A stretch of 64,000 nt of DNA, taken from contig NC_071333.1 of assembly GCF_010183535.1 (NCBI RefSeq), positions 5,144,587 to 5,208,586 on the forward strand, in the 5' to 3' direction. Numbering within the stretch: the stretch's first letter is position 1; the number at the start of each line of letters is the position of its first letter. Below, piece by piece: positions 35,780-47,644 of the stretch. Source of the DNA: Caenorhabditis remanei. Lineage: Eukaryota; Nematoda; Chromadorea; Rhabditida; Rhabditidae. Position numbers and translations under genes: made by a program. The notes beneath the pieces were generated by a model, which worked only from the letters and a program-made list of their open reading frames with translations, was not told where the DNA came from and did no database searches.

Positions 35780-36753
35780 TCAATCATCGAAATAATCTCG
35801 ATTGATTGGAACGCGAACATTGTTGACGTAGAGCTTGTGTATTATTCCAATCCTGAAAAATATCATCAATATTCAAAATATTCGTTCATAAATGTATTTG
35901 TATCTGTGTATCTGTGCAATCTGAAATATTATGTGGATTCCCAAATAGATATAATGATGCTTAGTTCTTCAGTGCTGTAGTTTATCCAACTACCTAAATA
36001 ATGAACTCACTCGATGTTCCCACTACCGATAGCCACAATCTTGCACGGAGTTGCTTTTACGCCAACGGTGAAAGAAGTGACAGTTTCATCATCGAGAAAC
36101 TCTCCCTGTAAATCGTTTGATTATTACACATCAAACTATGATAAAAGTAGTGTCACACATGTGAAACTTCAAAACTTACAGTAGTTGGAACAATGATTCC
36201 ATTAGCTCGAATTTCCATTGTGGACTTGTCTGTAGTTTTCTAATTTAAAAAAAAATCACTGCCAGTTCTCAAACCAACCAAGATCGATTTTCCACTTGAC
36301 TCCATCAATATTGCAATCCCATGATTGCCATTGTCGGTGATGTTCTTTTTTATAATCCTTCAGCAACTTTCCGTCGACCTGAAAACATTTTTTTTTGAGT
36401 TTTAGTAATCACTTCTCTGAATCTCACTTTCAGAGCGTATATCAAAAGCGTAGGATTGGCGGCTTTCACCATGACTCGACATTGAAGAGTATCCACTTGG
36501 AATGATGCTTTTCCAGTCATCTTGTATTGTCCTGTACGGAACAATTCCTAAACAAAACACAAGTTATATTTCACAAAAAAAAACAACAACATTCTATCTA
36601 ATCTTAGATTTTCATTGATATAACTCCTGAACTCACATTCCCATCAACACGAAGAACTCTGACTCCAGTTCTCTCTCCGTGTTCAAATTCGACAACATGA
36701 ATTTTCGATTTTAGTGGAATTTTCCACAAGATTACATCTTCCGAATTGGACAT
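35780..36753 (-). CDS. small beta-rich protein, at least 184 aa, weakly galectin-like
   Basis: Minus-strand exons: 36753-36637, 36547-36428, 36378-36279, 36229-36180, 36105-36011 and 35852-35780; 555 nt in frame with GT/AG introns throughout. The first exon is uncertain. The frame is open upstream of ATG 36753 through a hydrophobic stretch (LVVSALSTLGIV) that looks like a signal peptide but lacks an ATG, so an upstream exon may supply the start. The sequence alternates hydrophobic and polar residues (ILWKIPLKSKIHVVEFEHGE; IHKLYVNNVRV), typical of a beta-sandwich. WDCNIDGVKWKIDLG followed by MEIRANG loosely recalls galectin strands, but the HxNPR signature is absent. It lies just outside the 19-kb inverted duplication. 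Confidence 0.7.
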
Positions 36754-36887
36754 GACGATACCAAGCGTCGAGAGGGCTGAAACAACTAAAAAAATTTTCA
36801 CAGATAAAAATGGTCAATAAAACATTTTTTAAAGCTCTCTTTCAATAGTACATAAAAGACAGCGTAAACAATAACAGAAAAACAAGT
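36754..36887. other. spacer up to the inverted-duplication boundary
   Basis: Non-repeated sequence. The left arm of the large inverted duplication begins at about 36888. Confidence 0.5.
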
Positions 36888-37854
36888 TTATGAGAATAAT
36901 TAGATATTGAAATCATGTAGCATTTAGTTGCTCAACTTATCGGGACAGCTTATCACAGAAAATGACACGAGGACACTAAGAGAAGAGAGATGGATGAAGA
37001 AAAAGTGTGAGCAGATATTAGGTTCATGTCATACGCCTTAATTATAGGGACGCATTGTTTTGAACTCTCAAAGATTAGTAATACTCAAACAACACCTTAT
37101 GTGGTATGTAGTATGATCGATACTCAGACTTTGAGCCTACCCGATGTACTTTTTGAAATGCAATTATTCATCAATCAAAAATTTTGAAGTCAAACGAGGA
37201 GAGAGGTATTGAAAAAATCGATTAATAAGAGATTTTTGAAAAATTAATAAGATATTTTTTAAATAAAAAACTACATTTAAAAAAACAGAAAACTAGCCGT
37301 TTAACTAAGAAACTCTCACTGAACAATTAGAAAATATCATAAAAATGCAAGATGATAATTCTTCAAAAGTACACAACGGGAATGTTTGTCGTGATGAGAA
37401 ACGCATTCACCACTTTTTGAAAAGTGCAACGCACTTTTATCTTTAATTAGTGCAAATGCCAAAGTCAGAAAAAGGTATTATTCAGATATCAGTAAAATGA
37501 AATCCCGCTGTGAGTTGCACGTCTTGATTAGTGATGATCTTGATATCAGATGTAAGCCGGCTGCACTTTTTAAAAAGTACACAATTCAACTCCCTGACCA
37601 CAAAAGAAAAAAGGTCATATTTCACACTGATTATAACAGGGAGTTTGAATAACAATGTGAGTTAATTTTTGAGTGAGAAAAAATACACGATTTTAAGGAA
37701 CCAGTAATAACTGGACATTGACGTCTTGATTTATTTTGTACTACAAATCATTTTTGGAGTTCCGGTTTAGTTTTTTTCAACTCTCATGAAGCACATGAGT
37801 GTAGATTTCAAAATTACTGCTTTCTCTAGAAAGTTGAAAGAGAAGTCAAAATTT

Positions 37855-38290
37855 TGAATTTTGAAACAATTGTAAACACAAACATGCCCAAACTTTGACT
37901 GATGGCATAATAACAGAAAAACATAAAACCCTTTCATGATATTTCCCGCCATAATGCCGACACCGTTATGCTTCTTACTACACACCAAATATATCATAAA
38001 ACCTCTATTAGAATGACACCCCGAATCGCCTCTAATAGAACACAACTTTATTTGTTTATCAAAAAATTAAACAAATTTTGAATTTTGATATAAAAGTAAA
38101 CATAAACATGCCCACGCTTTGAAGAATTTTATAACAGGAAGAATTGAAAAAAAGGCGCCCAAGACTAGTTTATGATAGTTCACGTTACAGCACCAACACC
38201 ATTATGGCCCTACTACACACCAAATATACCGTAAAACCTCTATTACAATGACACCCCTCCAAGGATGACTCGAAACTTCAGATGTTTATC
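37855..38290. repeat. two tandem ~235-bp units with MITE-like ends (left arm)
   Basis: Two diverged copies of a unit running from gaattttgaaacaa (or gaattttgatataa) to ccgtaaaacctctatta-gacacc. The right arm has the inverted counterpart at about 54535-54950. The terminal motif matches the 1159-1344 element. Confidence 0.7.
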
Positions 38291-38504
38291 AAAAAATAGA
38301 ACATCAACCTCTAATATGATGATAGTCTCAGAGAAAGTTCAAAGAGTACAACGACATGTCGTTCTAATAGAACATTACACTACGCATTGTTATTTCTTTC
38401 CAGTTTTCTAAGGACCTATGATTTATTATATTGATTAAGAACAATCGCGATGAGTGAGAGTTTAGAAGCAAATAAGCGTACTTGAAAATACATGAGCTAG
38501 TTAT

Positions 38505-38506
38505 AT
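38505..38506. other. empty Helitron target site
   Basis: The left arm reads continuously through the A/T dinucleotide that is split by the 2058-bp Helitron in the right arm, giving the exact pre-insertion sequence. Confidence 0.9.
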
Positions 38507-39918
38507 TTTAGAATAAACAACATAATTAAAATTTACCAACGAGAAAAAATATAGAGAAGAAAGTGCTCAAATTCAAGAGTTTTGAAATGCAGAAGTTGTT
38601 AAAATGAAAGCTTTATGAAGGAGGACAAGTGAATGAGGCTTCACGTTTAATAAAACTGCATAAACTGAAAATTCCGTAGAAACGTCATCAGTCAGAACTA
38701 TAATATCAGAAATTTTGAGATAAGGCGAAAATTATGTTTTCCGAAAAGTACACTTCTGAATACTTGTCGTGATTATAAACAACTCTGCCAGCTTTTGAAA
38801 ATGCAACTCGTTTGAAATTGGATGATGAGAATGATACGCGGGTCGCAACATCGACGTTTTCTTTTTTGCTTTGCAACCCAATGGACAAATGGAAACAATT
38901 GAAATTAAAAAACTGGCATCATCACGTTTGTACCACACATCACTTTTTACTAAATGTGCTCTCTTGGAAAACAAACGGATAGCGCGTGAGTATATATCCT
39001 ATAATTAATGCATACATTTTTAAAAAAAGTTGAAAACAAAGGTTTTAATTTCAAGATGATATCAACCAACCTTTTCATCATAACAAACAATATCAGACAC
39101 AAAACCCTGATGAAAAATATGTATTCACAACTACTTTCAATTAAAATGTAAAACTCCTTTAAAATTGTTGCCAAGAATAAAAAAGGGGACATTGGATTTT
39201 TCACCTTTCGATTGACCGCTGGATTGGTCTTGTCTTGGAAACTTTTTGGTAGAAGTGAAACTTTTATCGTAGCCTCATGTTACAAAGACGGCGGTATCTT
39301 TTTTCAACCACGTTTGCTGGACGTTTTTCGCTCACCCACTGTGTAGCCATCATTTTCACTTTGTTTAGCAATATCCAATGTTCCCTCAAAAGACAAAACT
39401 TCAAAATTTGAAATTAAATCGAGCGAAAGTAGACTGGACATCGAAACTATAAATACCGAGTAGAAAAATGGGTCAAAATTAATTTTGGCTTTCAAGCGTA
39501 GTTTAGACCGAAGGAAATGGAAAAGGTTCCAATAAACCGCAGATAGTTGTACACCAAACCGTTGCACTGATTGCAACCGATTTCAATTGACTGGAAAACA
39601 AAAGACCCATGCACACTTTTGCACGCATTGGGAACCAATTGTTTTAATTCTAACCCTGCTCTGAACTTGAAACAATACAGCGGACTAAATTCATCGAGGT
39701 CAACTCGGAAATATAAAACATTAGCATAGAAACGACCTACATAAATGGCACAAATGGACCTATGGGAAAAGGGGGCTTAAAATATATAAAACAACTCGGG
39801 AGAAATGGGGAACGAGTTCAGAGAGGGGAAACAAAATTATAAAACAAGGACATCGTGTGAAGATGAAACTGGGTAGGTGATGAATGGAGCGGAGTGGATA
39901 GAAGAGGAGCAAAATGGA
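38507..39918. other. 3' flank of the left SET gene
   Basis: Non-coding. 39200-39918 has a diverged mirror copy at 51027-51740 and probably includes the 3' UTR. No other gene was recognised. Confidence 0.5.
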
Positions 39919-42900
39919 CTAAGGAGATGGAGGCAAGACGTCTGGGCAACCCACGCGGCATCTGGAATGAAAAACGTTGAAAACCCCAGCGAACCTAATG
40001 GAACGTATTAAAACTTACTCGCACTGTCGCCACTCTTCTGGGTTGTCCACTGGACTATCCGATGCAAGACTGTCATCATGGAAGTATGCGGTGACCCTCT
40101 CACCAATCGCAATGTTTTTCGAGGCATAGACAGCAATTCGTGGTATGATCGGGTGGTTCTTGAGTACACGACTGAGAGTCTCGATAAACACTGCATTGGG
40201 AGTAGCAGAGTGTTGGATGAAACGCATTGCGTTACTGTAAGAACAACATTAATTATTACTCCAATTTCTTCGAATTTTTACTTACCCAATTCGACGTGAA
40301 ATGATTGCCATATCAGGACTAAAGATAGAAAAAGTCTTGTGGAATGGTCCGTCGTTCAACTTCAACTGCGAAGTACAATCCAAAGAGCTGGAATTGTCAG
40401 GCTTTGATCTCTTAGCCAGTGGAGAGTCAGACGGATCTTTCACTTGGTTCGGGTGGAGGAACAACTCTCCAGCCAGTTCGCCAATCAGTTCTCCTGCTTC
40501 AATCTTCTCGCCAGCAATCAGTTCGAATCCTTTCGCCTCATCGTCACACATAATCACGAGCATCTTTTTGCCACCGTTTTGCAGACGGCGTCTGGGGCAG
40601 TTGCGAGTGCATCCACAATCGGATGAGCACTCAACAGTTACGTACTCATCACCAAATGCGTGTTCGTCTAGCTTCTGCAGTCGGCCCATTCTATCCGGAA
40701 TACAGAGCTTGGTGTTCTTTCCAAAGTGATTGTGAATGAGCATTGCTTCGTACTGAAAATAATTTTTTCATTTTTTGTCGATTTTGAATAATGTAACTTA
40801 CGGTAAGATTGCATTTGCAAGACTGTGGAGTCTCGCATGGCGTTTTTCCAAGTTTGAAAGTGTTGTTGGTACGAAGAGCCGTTTGAAGATGATTATTGAA
40901 TAGGTCGTCAAGAATGCGAGTTTTTTCGATGCAGTGAACAAGAACGTCATGCAACATCACGTGCTGAGTCACAAACTGAAAACATGATTTTCCTAAAGAA
41001 AATTGAACTAAAACTCACTGTGTAATTTGGAAGGGGTGTAGTTGGACCCGTGAAACACATATAGTGAACATTTCCTTGTCCACTATCTTGTTGGATCTTG
41101 GAATGAAAATATGTGAGGTCCTGAAGAAACCAGTACCGATTGGAACAATCAGTTCGAAGAGCAGGAGTCATGAATTGCTCCAATTCAATTAGAGCTTTCA
41201 TCTTCTTGTCGGAGACCTGTCTCTTTAGAACCTCTACATATTTGTTTCTGGTTTCCGCAATTTCGTAGAGCGTTTTCTCATGATTTCGGAGATGTCCAAC
41301 GGGGAGGTCGAATATGTGGAATGACTTCCAACCAACATACAAGACGGGCAATCGTCCCTTTTTGGCACCTCCCTATAAATACGATTTAAATTAAACAATA
41401 AAAACAAATATGAACCATACCTTGAAAATTGCTTGAATTCGCCAAAGTTCTGGAACCTCTGGATGCTCGTCGGTTACTCCATACTTTTCGAGAGCACCTT
41501 CTCCATGAAGCTTTTTGAACGGAATTCCAGGAATGTTTTGATATTCCACAGGAACTTCCACACCTTCCTCTTGTGCCACTTTGGCTGCATGGCATCCAGT
41601 GGGAAGCTTTACCACTAGCTGATTCACAAATTTGATACATCCCATCGAGTACCGTATATCTTCGAATGCGATACCAATCACGGTAAAGACTCGTCCGTCA
41701 AATTTATGGGTCGACCTGAAACATTTGGAGTTCGTAAAATGTAATGGAAAAAGGGAACACTCACATTTCGTTAGATGACAAGCGATTATCGATGCCCGAG
41801 TCTCTATCAAAATCCGAAACGATGTTGAAGATATACGGGCACGAACCATCACGTGCTTCTGGGATTCTCTGTGAGTTGATACACCGCATGTTGTCATCAG
41901 CCGTGGGTAAGACTTGACTGACTTTTTCGATAGGAGTTTGTGGTGCTGATCCTGCATCAATATCGATTTGAACATTCTCACTTTTGACAGCCCATGGGAC
42001 ACACCGAGTGGTAGAGCTGCGACGACGTGATGATGGGATATCACTAGTACTGTAAAACAAAGTTTTACTTAAACCAATTTATTTTCTAGTGATTCTTACC
42101 TTGGAACGTCCTTGTTCTCTCGAGCATGTGAATCAACTTGGTCGTTATCGAGAAAGACGCAATCGTCATCAAAGTTGTGCTCCTCAATTGAAATTTGTCT
42201 GGATTTCGACATTGAATCATGCCGAATAGTGCTCAGATTGCGTGATGTTGACGATCTTTTTCTCGATTTCGACGGAGTTTCCGATGTGACACGAGCCTGT
42301 GTAGATGGGGCAAAGAGTCCAACATTATGAAGTTTTTCCACTTTTTGTTTAGCAGTCATCATGTCTTCCTTTTGACGGTTTAGCTTGACTTCGTCGAGCA
42401 ACTTTCTTGTTTCTCTAACTTCTCGCTCGCTGCAAAACATACATTTTATTCTAAATGTTTCGTTTTCGTTCATATCAAATCTGTCAAACTGATTTCTCAA
42501 CTTTCTTACCTGGGCCGCCGAAAACCGAGAAAGATGCAGTCCCTGTCTTCATTTTTGTGTTCGAGGGCTGAAACATGTCTGGGTTTTGTCATGGAATCAT
42601 GTTGAGTAATGTCCAGATTGGGAGAAGGTGGCTCTATCTTTGTCCGGATGGACAGAGTTACTGATCTGACACGAGCATGTGTAGATGGAGCAAGGCGTCC
42701 AACATTATGGAGTTTTTCCGGTAGTTCGATGATTTCGCAGTCTGGATCCGGAACCAAGTCACGGTGTTTCGGGATGCTACTGCAATAACACATCATTTCA
42801 ATGAACCCACTTTTCATATCCCATTTTTTACTTTTCTTGCCACGTACCTCATTATAAGATCATCGTTTCTGCGGATCGAGTCGCTCTTCACTTGATGACC

Positions 42901-43407
42901 AGACGTGTCACTTTGTCCAGAACTCATCGTCTGGAATGGCTGCAACAGGAGACTACGAATGGATCTATGGGAACTTCTGCTCGGTTGGTCACTTTCCACG
43001 ACGCGAGAAATGTTTTGTTGTGGACGAGGTGGATAGTGAATGATGTCCTTGAGGAGTTGAGCGGCAGATACCCGCTGCATCGTACGTTCGAGTTCTTCCG
43101 GGGGAGTGCAGCTATATGGGCGGAGAACGTGCTTTTTGCCTTCGTCCGACAAGCAATCGAACTGCTTTCTGAAAAAGGAACGATTGGTAATATATTGTTG
43201 GTTCTTTGAAACCATTATGGCAAAATCTATCAAATTCACTAACCTGAGCTCTACTCCAAATTGTGAAACACACGGACGATTCGAACTATTGGCCACTCTC
43301 GCTGAACGGAGTCCAGAATTCAGATGAACGTTCTCCGGTTTGATTGCACCGTTTCCCAGTGGAGTTGATTCGATGTCCCATCCGGGATTCGGTGGTTTTG
43401 ACTCCAT
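39919..43407 (-). CDS. SET-domain protein (predicted histone lysine methyltransferase-like), left copy, 972 aa
   Basis: Eleven minus-strand exons: 43407-43244, 43168-42848, 42779-42510, 42429-42100, 42049-41765, 41715-41421, 41372-41019, 40975-40802, 40752-40286, 40234-40019 and 39961-39919; 2919 nt in frame. The N-terminal half is Ser/Arg/Glu-rich and probably disordered, with a duplicated module in exons 3 and 4 (EKLHNVG-APST...HDSM...DC[IV]FL). The C-terminal third is a SUV39-type pre-SET (ETPQSCKC; ECSSDCGCTRNCPRRRLQNG), SET (ELIGELAGELF; NAMRFIQHSATPN) and Cys-rich post-SET (CECRVGC). The usual NHSCxPN reads QHSATPN and the GEELTxDY region reads GERVTAYF, so activity is uncertain. Compared with the right copy it has 36 extra codons in exon 2. 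All splice sites are conserved between copies. The C. elegans SET paralogue is not assigned. Confidence 0.88.
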
Positions 43408-43984
43408 GAGAGGTCAAGCTGAAAAAAAGAAGATGAGTGTTAAGAAAAGATCCTGAACGAGTTAACTGCAGGTGCAAAACTGACAAAGCTTCAAGAAAAA
43501 GACGAACAAATTATCAAGTATCTGTTTGAGCAGAATGAAATACGCCTAGAATGCAAAAAAAGACATCGGTGCTCGTTGGCAGACTCATTTTACACTTTCA
43601 GATGGTTTAGGACAAAAATTATCATTTCCGACGAAAAATCGATGACCCAATTAGAAATGCTACATGCGAAAATTTGATTAGTCGGTATGAAGCAAAATTA
43701 TAAAGCAGCAATGATGTTATTGAAGGGAATTTCTTGCCATAAAACGGTTTTCGGCGGATAGAAGAACAGCGGAAGCGAAAATGTTTGGTGACAGACAGAA
43801 ATTGCCGGAAATTGAATAACTGCAAGTGAAAACGTCTAAAACTGGGTAAAAAAAGAATTAAGCAACAACTGATTTCATATGTAACTATCTGAAGAAAAGA
43901 AAAGCTTTCTGAATAATAGGCGGTGAAAAAAGCTAGAACAGCGGATGCGAGTCAGAATCGCCGGAAAAGTCAGAAAAGCGCTTA
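43408..43984. other. upstream flank of the left SET gene
   Basis: 43408-43683 mirrors 47374-47644 (shared promoter-proximal sequence of both SET genes, including ttgattagtc at the break point). 43684-43984 has no counterpart. A TATA box was not recognised. Confidence 0.5.
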
Positions 43985-45950
43985 CATGGAATGATCGCGA
44001 ATTGATATGCCTGGTTTTGGCTCATTATATTTTCAAACGAACACCCATGCAAAAGTAAAATGTTCCTGAAAATATTGTGTTTTGTGCTATCATATTTTTT
44101 GAGAAAATTGAATTTTTGTAAAAATGATGAAAAACGTTTTCCGCGAACTTCAAACCTTCATAACTTGCTTCAATCTAACTCAAAATGGAAGATCTAAAAA
44201 ATGAAAGAAAGCTAAATTCTTCTAGTTTTAGAAAACAATAGCATAAAAATGCTACAAACTTTAATAATTTAAAATTGGAAACGAAATAACATTTTTTCTC
44301 CAGTACGTAAAAACCGTATAAAAAATTCTAACCGTAGAAATCGATTGAAAATAGTGTCATAAAGTAGCAAATGCATAAATATGTTGAAAACACTCATAAA
44401 ACCCCGGGGCACTCCAAAAGCAGAAAAAATATAGAAAAAAAGTTGAATTCAAAAAATAGAAAAAAATAGAAAATTAAATTTTTCCATGAAACTATCTATA
44501 GAAGTATTATAGTTTTGTCTCAAAATTAAATTTGTTGTATCTTCAGCTTTAAATTGAAATATAAACAATCATAATGTGAAGTTTTTTGGCTGAGCTATAA
44601 TAGCTTGAATTGTGAATAACTTTTAAAAATTAACACTGGTATTATCCGGCTTCCGGCAACGACTTTCTAAAACATTTTATAATTTTATTTAATTATTCGA
44701 ATATATCTGGTTTCTAGCTTTTAAAAAATATTTGCATTTTTGCTGTACGTCACGATTGACGACAGTTACCATGATTTTTGTGAGGTCAGGTGTGAACAGG
44801 TAATTACAAGGTGACTATTCAGTATTGTGACTTGTGTTTCACTCCATATCCGAAATTGGATGCATACATTAAAATTAATTTAGTTATCTAACACAATACA
44901 ACACTTTGAATAGGTTTTTTTAACAAAAAAATCTATGCTTGATTCCGTGGTCTGGTGTCATGTCATCAAAAGTAGAGGACGCTCCACGCAATCAAACATA
45001 GAATATTTTTGTGAAAAACTTACTCTTAAAGTTGTATTCTGTTATATAACAAAATGAACTATAGTTGTAAGCATCCAACTTCGAATATGGAGTGAAACAC
45101 AAGTCACAATACTGAATAGTCACCTTGTAATTACCTGTTCACACCTGACCTCACAAAAATCATGGTAACTGTCGTCAATCGTGACGTACAGCAAAAATGC
45201 AAATATTTTTTAAAAGCTAGAAACCAGATATATTCGAATAATTAAATAAAATTATAAAATGTTTTAGAAAGTCGTTGCCGGAAGCCGGATAATACCAGTG
45301 TTAATTTTTTAAAGTTATTCACAATTCAAGCTATTATAGCTCAGCCAAAAAACTTCACATTATGATTGTTTATGTTTCAATTTAAAGCTGAAGATACAAC
45401 AAATTTAATTTTGAGACAAAACTATAATACTTCTATAGATATTTTCATGGAAAAATTTAATTTTCAATTTTTTTCAAATTTTTGAATTCAACTTTTTTTC
45501 TATATTTTTTCTGCTTTTGGAGTGCCCCGGGGTTTTATGAGTGTTTTCAACAAATTTATGCATTTGCTACTTTATGACACTATTTTCAATCGATTTCTAC
45601 GGTTAGAATTTTTTATACGGTTTTTACGTACTGGAGAAAAAATGTTATTTCGTTTCCAATTTTAAATTATTAAAGTTTGTAGCATTTTTATGCTATTGTT
45701 TTCTAAAACTAGAAGAATTTAGCTTTTTTTCATTTTTTAGATCTTCCATTTTGAGTTAGATTGAAGCAAGTTATGAAGGTTTGAAGTTCGCGGAAAACGT
45801 TTTTCATCATTTTTTCAAAAATTCAATTTTCTCAAAAACTATGATAGCACAAAACACAATATTTTCAGGAACATTTTACTTTTGCATGGGTGTTCGTTTG
45901 AAAATATAATGAGCCAAAACCAGGCATATCAATTCGCGATCATTCCATGT
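43985..45950. repeat. 1.97-kb near-perfect palindrome at the centre of the inverted duplication
   Basis: The left arm 43985-44950 and right arm 44986-45950 are reverse complements, with a ~35-nt loop (44951-44985). The outer ~840 bp of each arm match almost perfectly; the inner ~110 bp next to the loop are visibly diverged. Each outer end encodes the same peptide (TWNDRELICLVLAHYIFKR) on opposite strands, reading inward. It resembles a foldback element more than the junction of the larger duplication. Confidence 0.9.
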
Positions 45951-47373
45951 TAGCGAAACGTCGAAAATGAGCAAAAAACGAGAGAAGAACCAGAAAAAAT
46001 GAGAGAAACACCTTCGAGAACGGTCTCTCCGACGAAAAATGACTGTTTTGTTGACCCTCGGACGCATTCGCTGTTTTCGCGCGAGAGGTCAAATCCTAGA
46101 CCTACCTTTTTACGAATAAATCCTAGGCGTGCCTTCAAGTGCGACTTTGCGTTTTTTTGCGCATTAGGCAGTTTTTATGGAGGTGATATGAACGTAGCAT
46201 GTTAATTTTAGAGTATCGGGAAAAGATTTCAGTAATAGTGTCACTAAATCTGAAAATTTTAAGACACATTCTCTCGGTGAAACTCGAACATGGCGATGTA
46301 CAGAAAAAGTGAAAACGGTTTTTTTGGGTTGGTATTATACATAGTGGGTACCCAGAAAACTAATAACACATTGGTCCCTATTTCATTTGGCTCCGCCCCT
46401 TCCGTTTAAAATAGCCCCTATGGTAGGTGAAAATTCAAAAAAAATTTGAACGTTTTTTTTCGAAAAACTTTTAACGGAATCAAATAAGAAACGTTATTTT
46501 AAGCATGTTTGTGATTAGACCACAACTTTAGCGCTTTGTTTTCACTGTGAAAAATGTCGTTTTTGTTAAAATGTTCGGGGTTTTTCCAAAGTTTTGCTTA
46601 TAACTCAAAAATACGACGTTGATTAAGATGAGACCTTTTTAACATCGGAATCTACATAAAATTTGGAGGATTATAGGCAGTGTTCGAAAATTCCGGGGCA
46701 CGTATTTTTGCAACTGAACAAAATATGCAATTTTTTGAAAAAGGCAACGTATACTCATGAAGTGAAAGTTCAATGTTGCCAAATTGTTTGAGGTTTCGTC
46801 AGAATACTATACTATATGTGTTCTATTTATTCCCAAAATTTCAGCTCATCCGACTCAATCCGTAGCTTTTTTGAAAATCTCTTTGTCAGTTTTCAATGTT
46901 TCAACCGAAAAACAAGTGCAACAACTCCGAGAGGCGGGGATTAAACCGTATGAGCGGAAGTTTTGCGAATCAGTGCTCAAGTTTTATAGAGAATGTGTCT
47001 TAAATGGAAATTGATAAAACATGTCGTTTTTTGACAACGATATCATATTCAAAATTCTTTATATATTTAAAAAAGCATTTCGACTAATAGTCACGAAAAA
47101 TTTATTTAACCACGAATGGCAGAGCAGAATTGCGGATAATTGACAGTATCAAAGAAAGAACGACTAACACGGCGTAAAAAATGAAAACGTCGAGAAAACG
47201 AGAAGAATGTAGAGAATAGATGTTGCATCAAACATGAATTGGTATGGGTGACCACGGCAAGCGTCTGGATGCATATTTATTTGTATTCCATCTTTACCAA
47301 GATTTACACGACGATTGTTGAACTGCATAAAAGCATCGCTGAAATCTGTGAGCTGCCCAGCTGCCCTGACTAA
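45951..47373. other. 1.4 kb unique to the right side, no counterpart in the left arm
   Basis: AT-rich sequence with a 76-codon frame at 46784-47014 that has no clear family. Phrases such as cttataactcaaaaatacgac and ggctccgcccc occur in nematode repeats. Probably inserted or retained repeat DNA; no gene is supported. Confidence 0.4.
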
Positions 47374-47644
47374 TCAAATTTTCGCGTGTAGCATTTCTAA
47401 TTGGGTCATCGATTTTTCGTCGGAAATGATAATTTTTGTCCTAAACCATCTGAAAGTGTAAAATGAGTCTGCCAACGAGCACCGATGTCTTTTTTTTGCA
47501 TTCTAGGCGTATTTCATTCTGCTCAAACAGATACTTGATAATTTGTTCGTCTTTTTCTTGAAGCTTTGTCAGTTTTGCACCTGCAGTTAACTCGTTCAGG
47601 ATATTTTCTTAACACTCATCTTCTTTTTTTCAGCTTGACCTCTC

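Noticed and set aside
37855..38290. CRISPR-like or satellite array
   Set aside because: Only two diverged ~235-bp units with MITE-like ends; the host is a eukaryote and there are no spacers.
40301..40729. 142-codon plus-strand frame opposite the left SET gene (and its mirror at 50216-50644)
   Set aside because: Antisense shadow of the conserved pre-SET/SET exon, preserved only because the sense exon is conserved.
46784..47014. 76-codon frame in the unmatched part of the inverted-duplication centre
   Set aside because: No splice support or known motif, and surrounded by repeat-like phrases; could not be called a gene.
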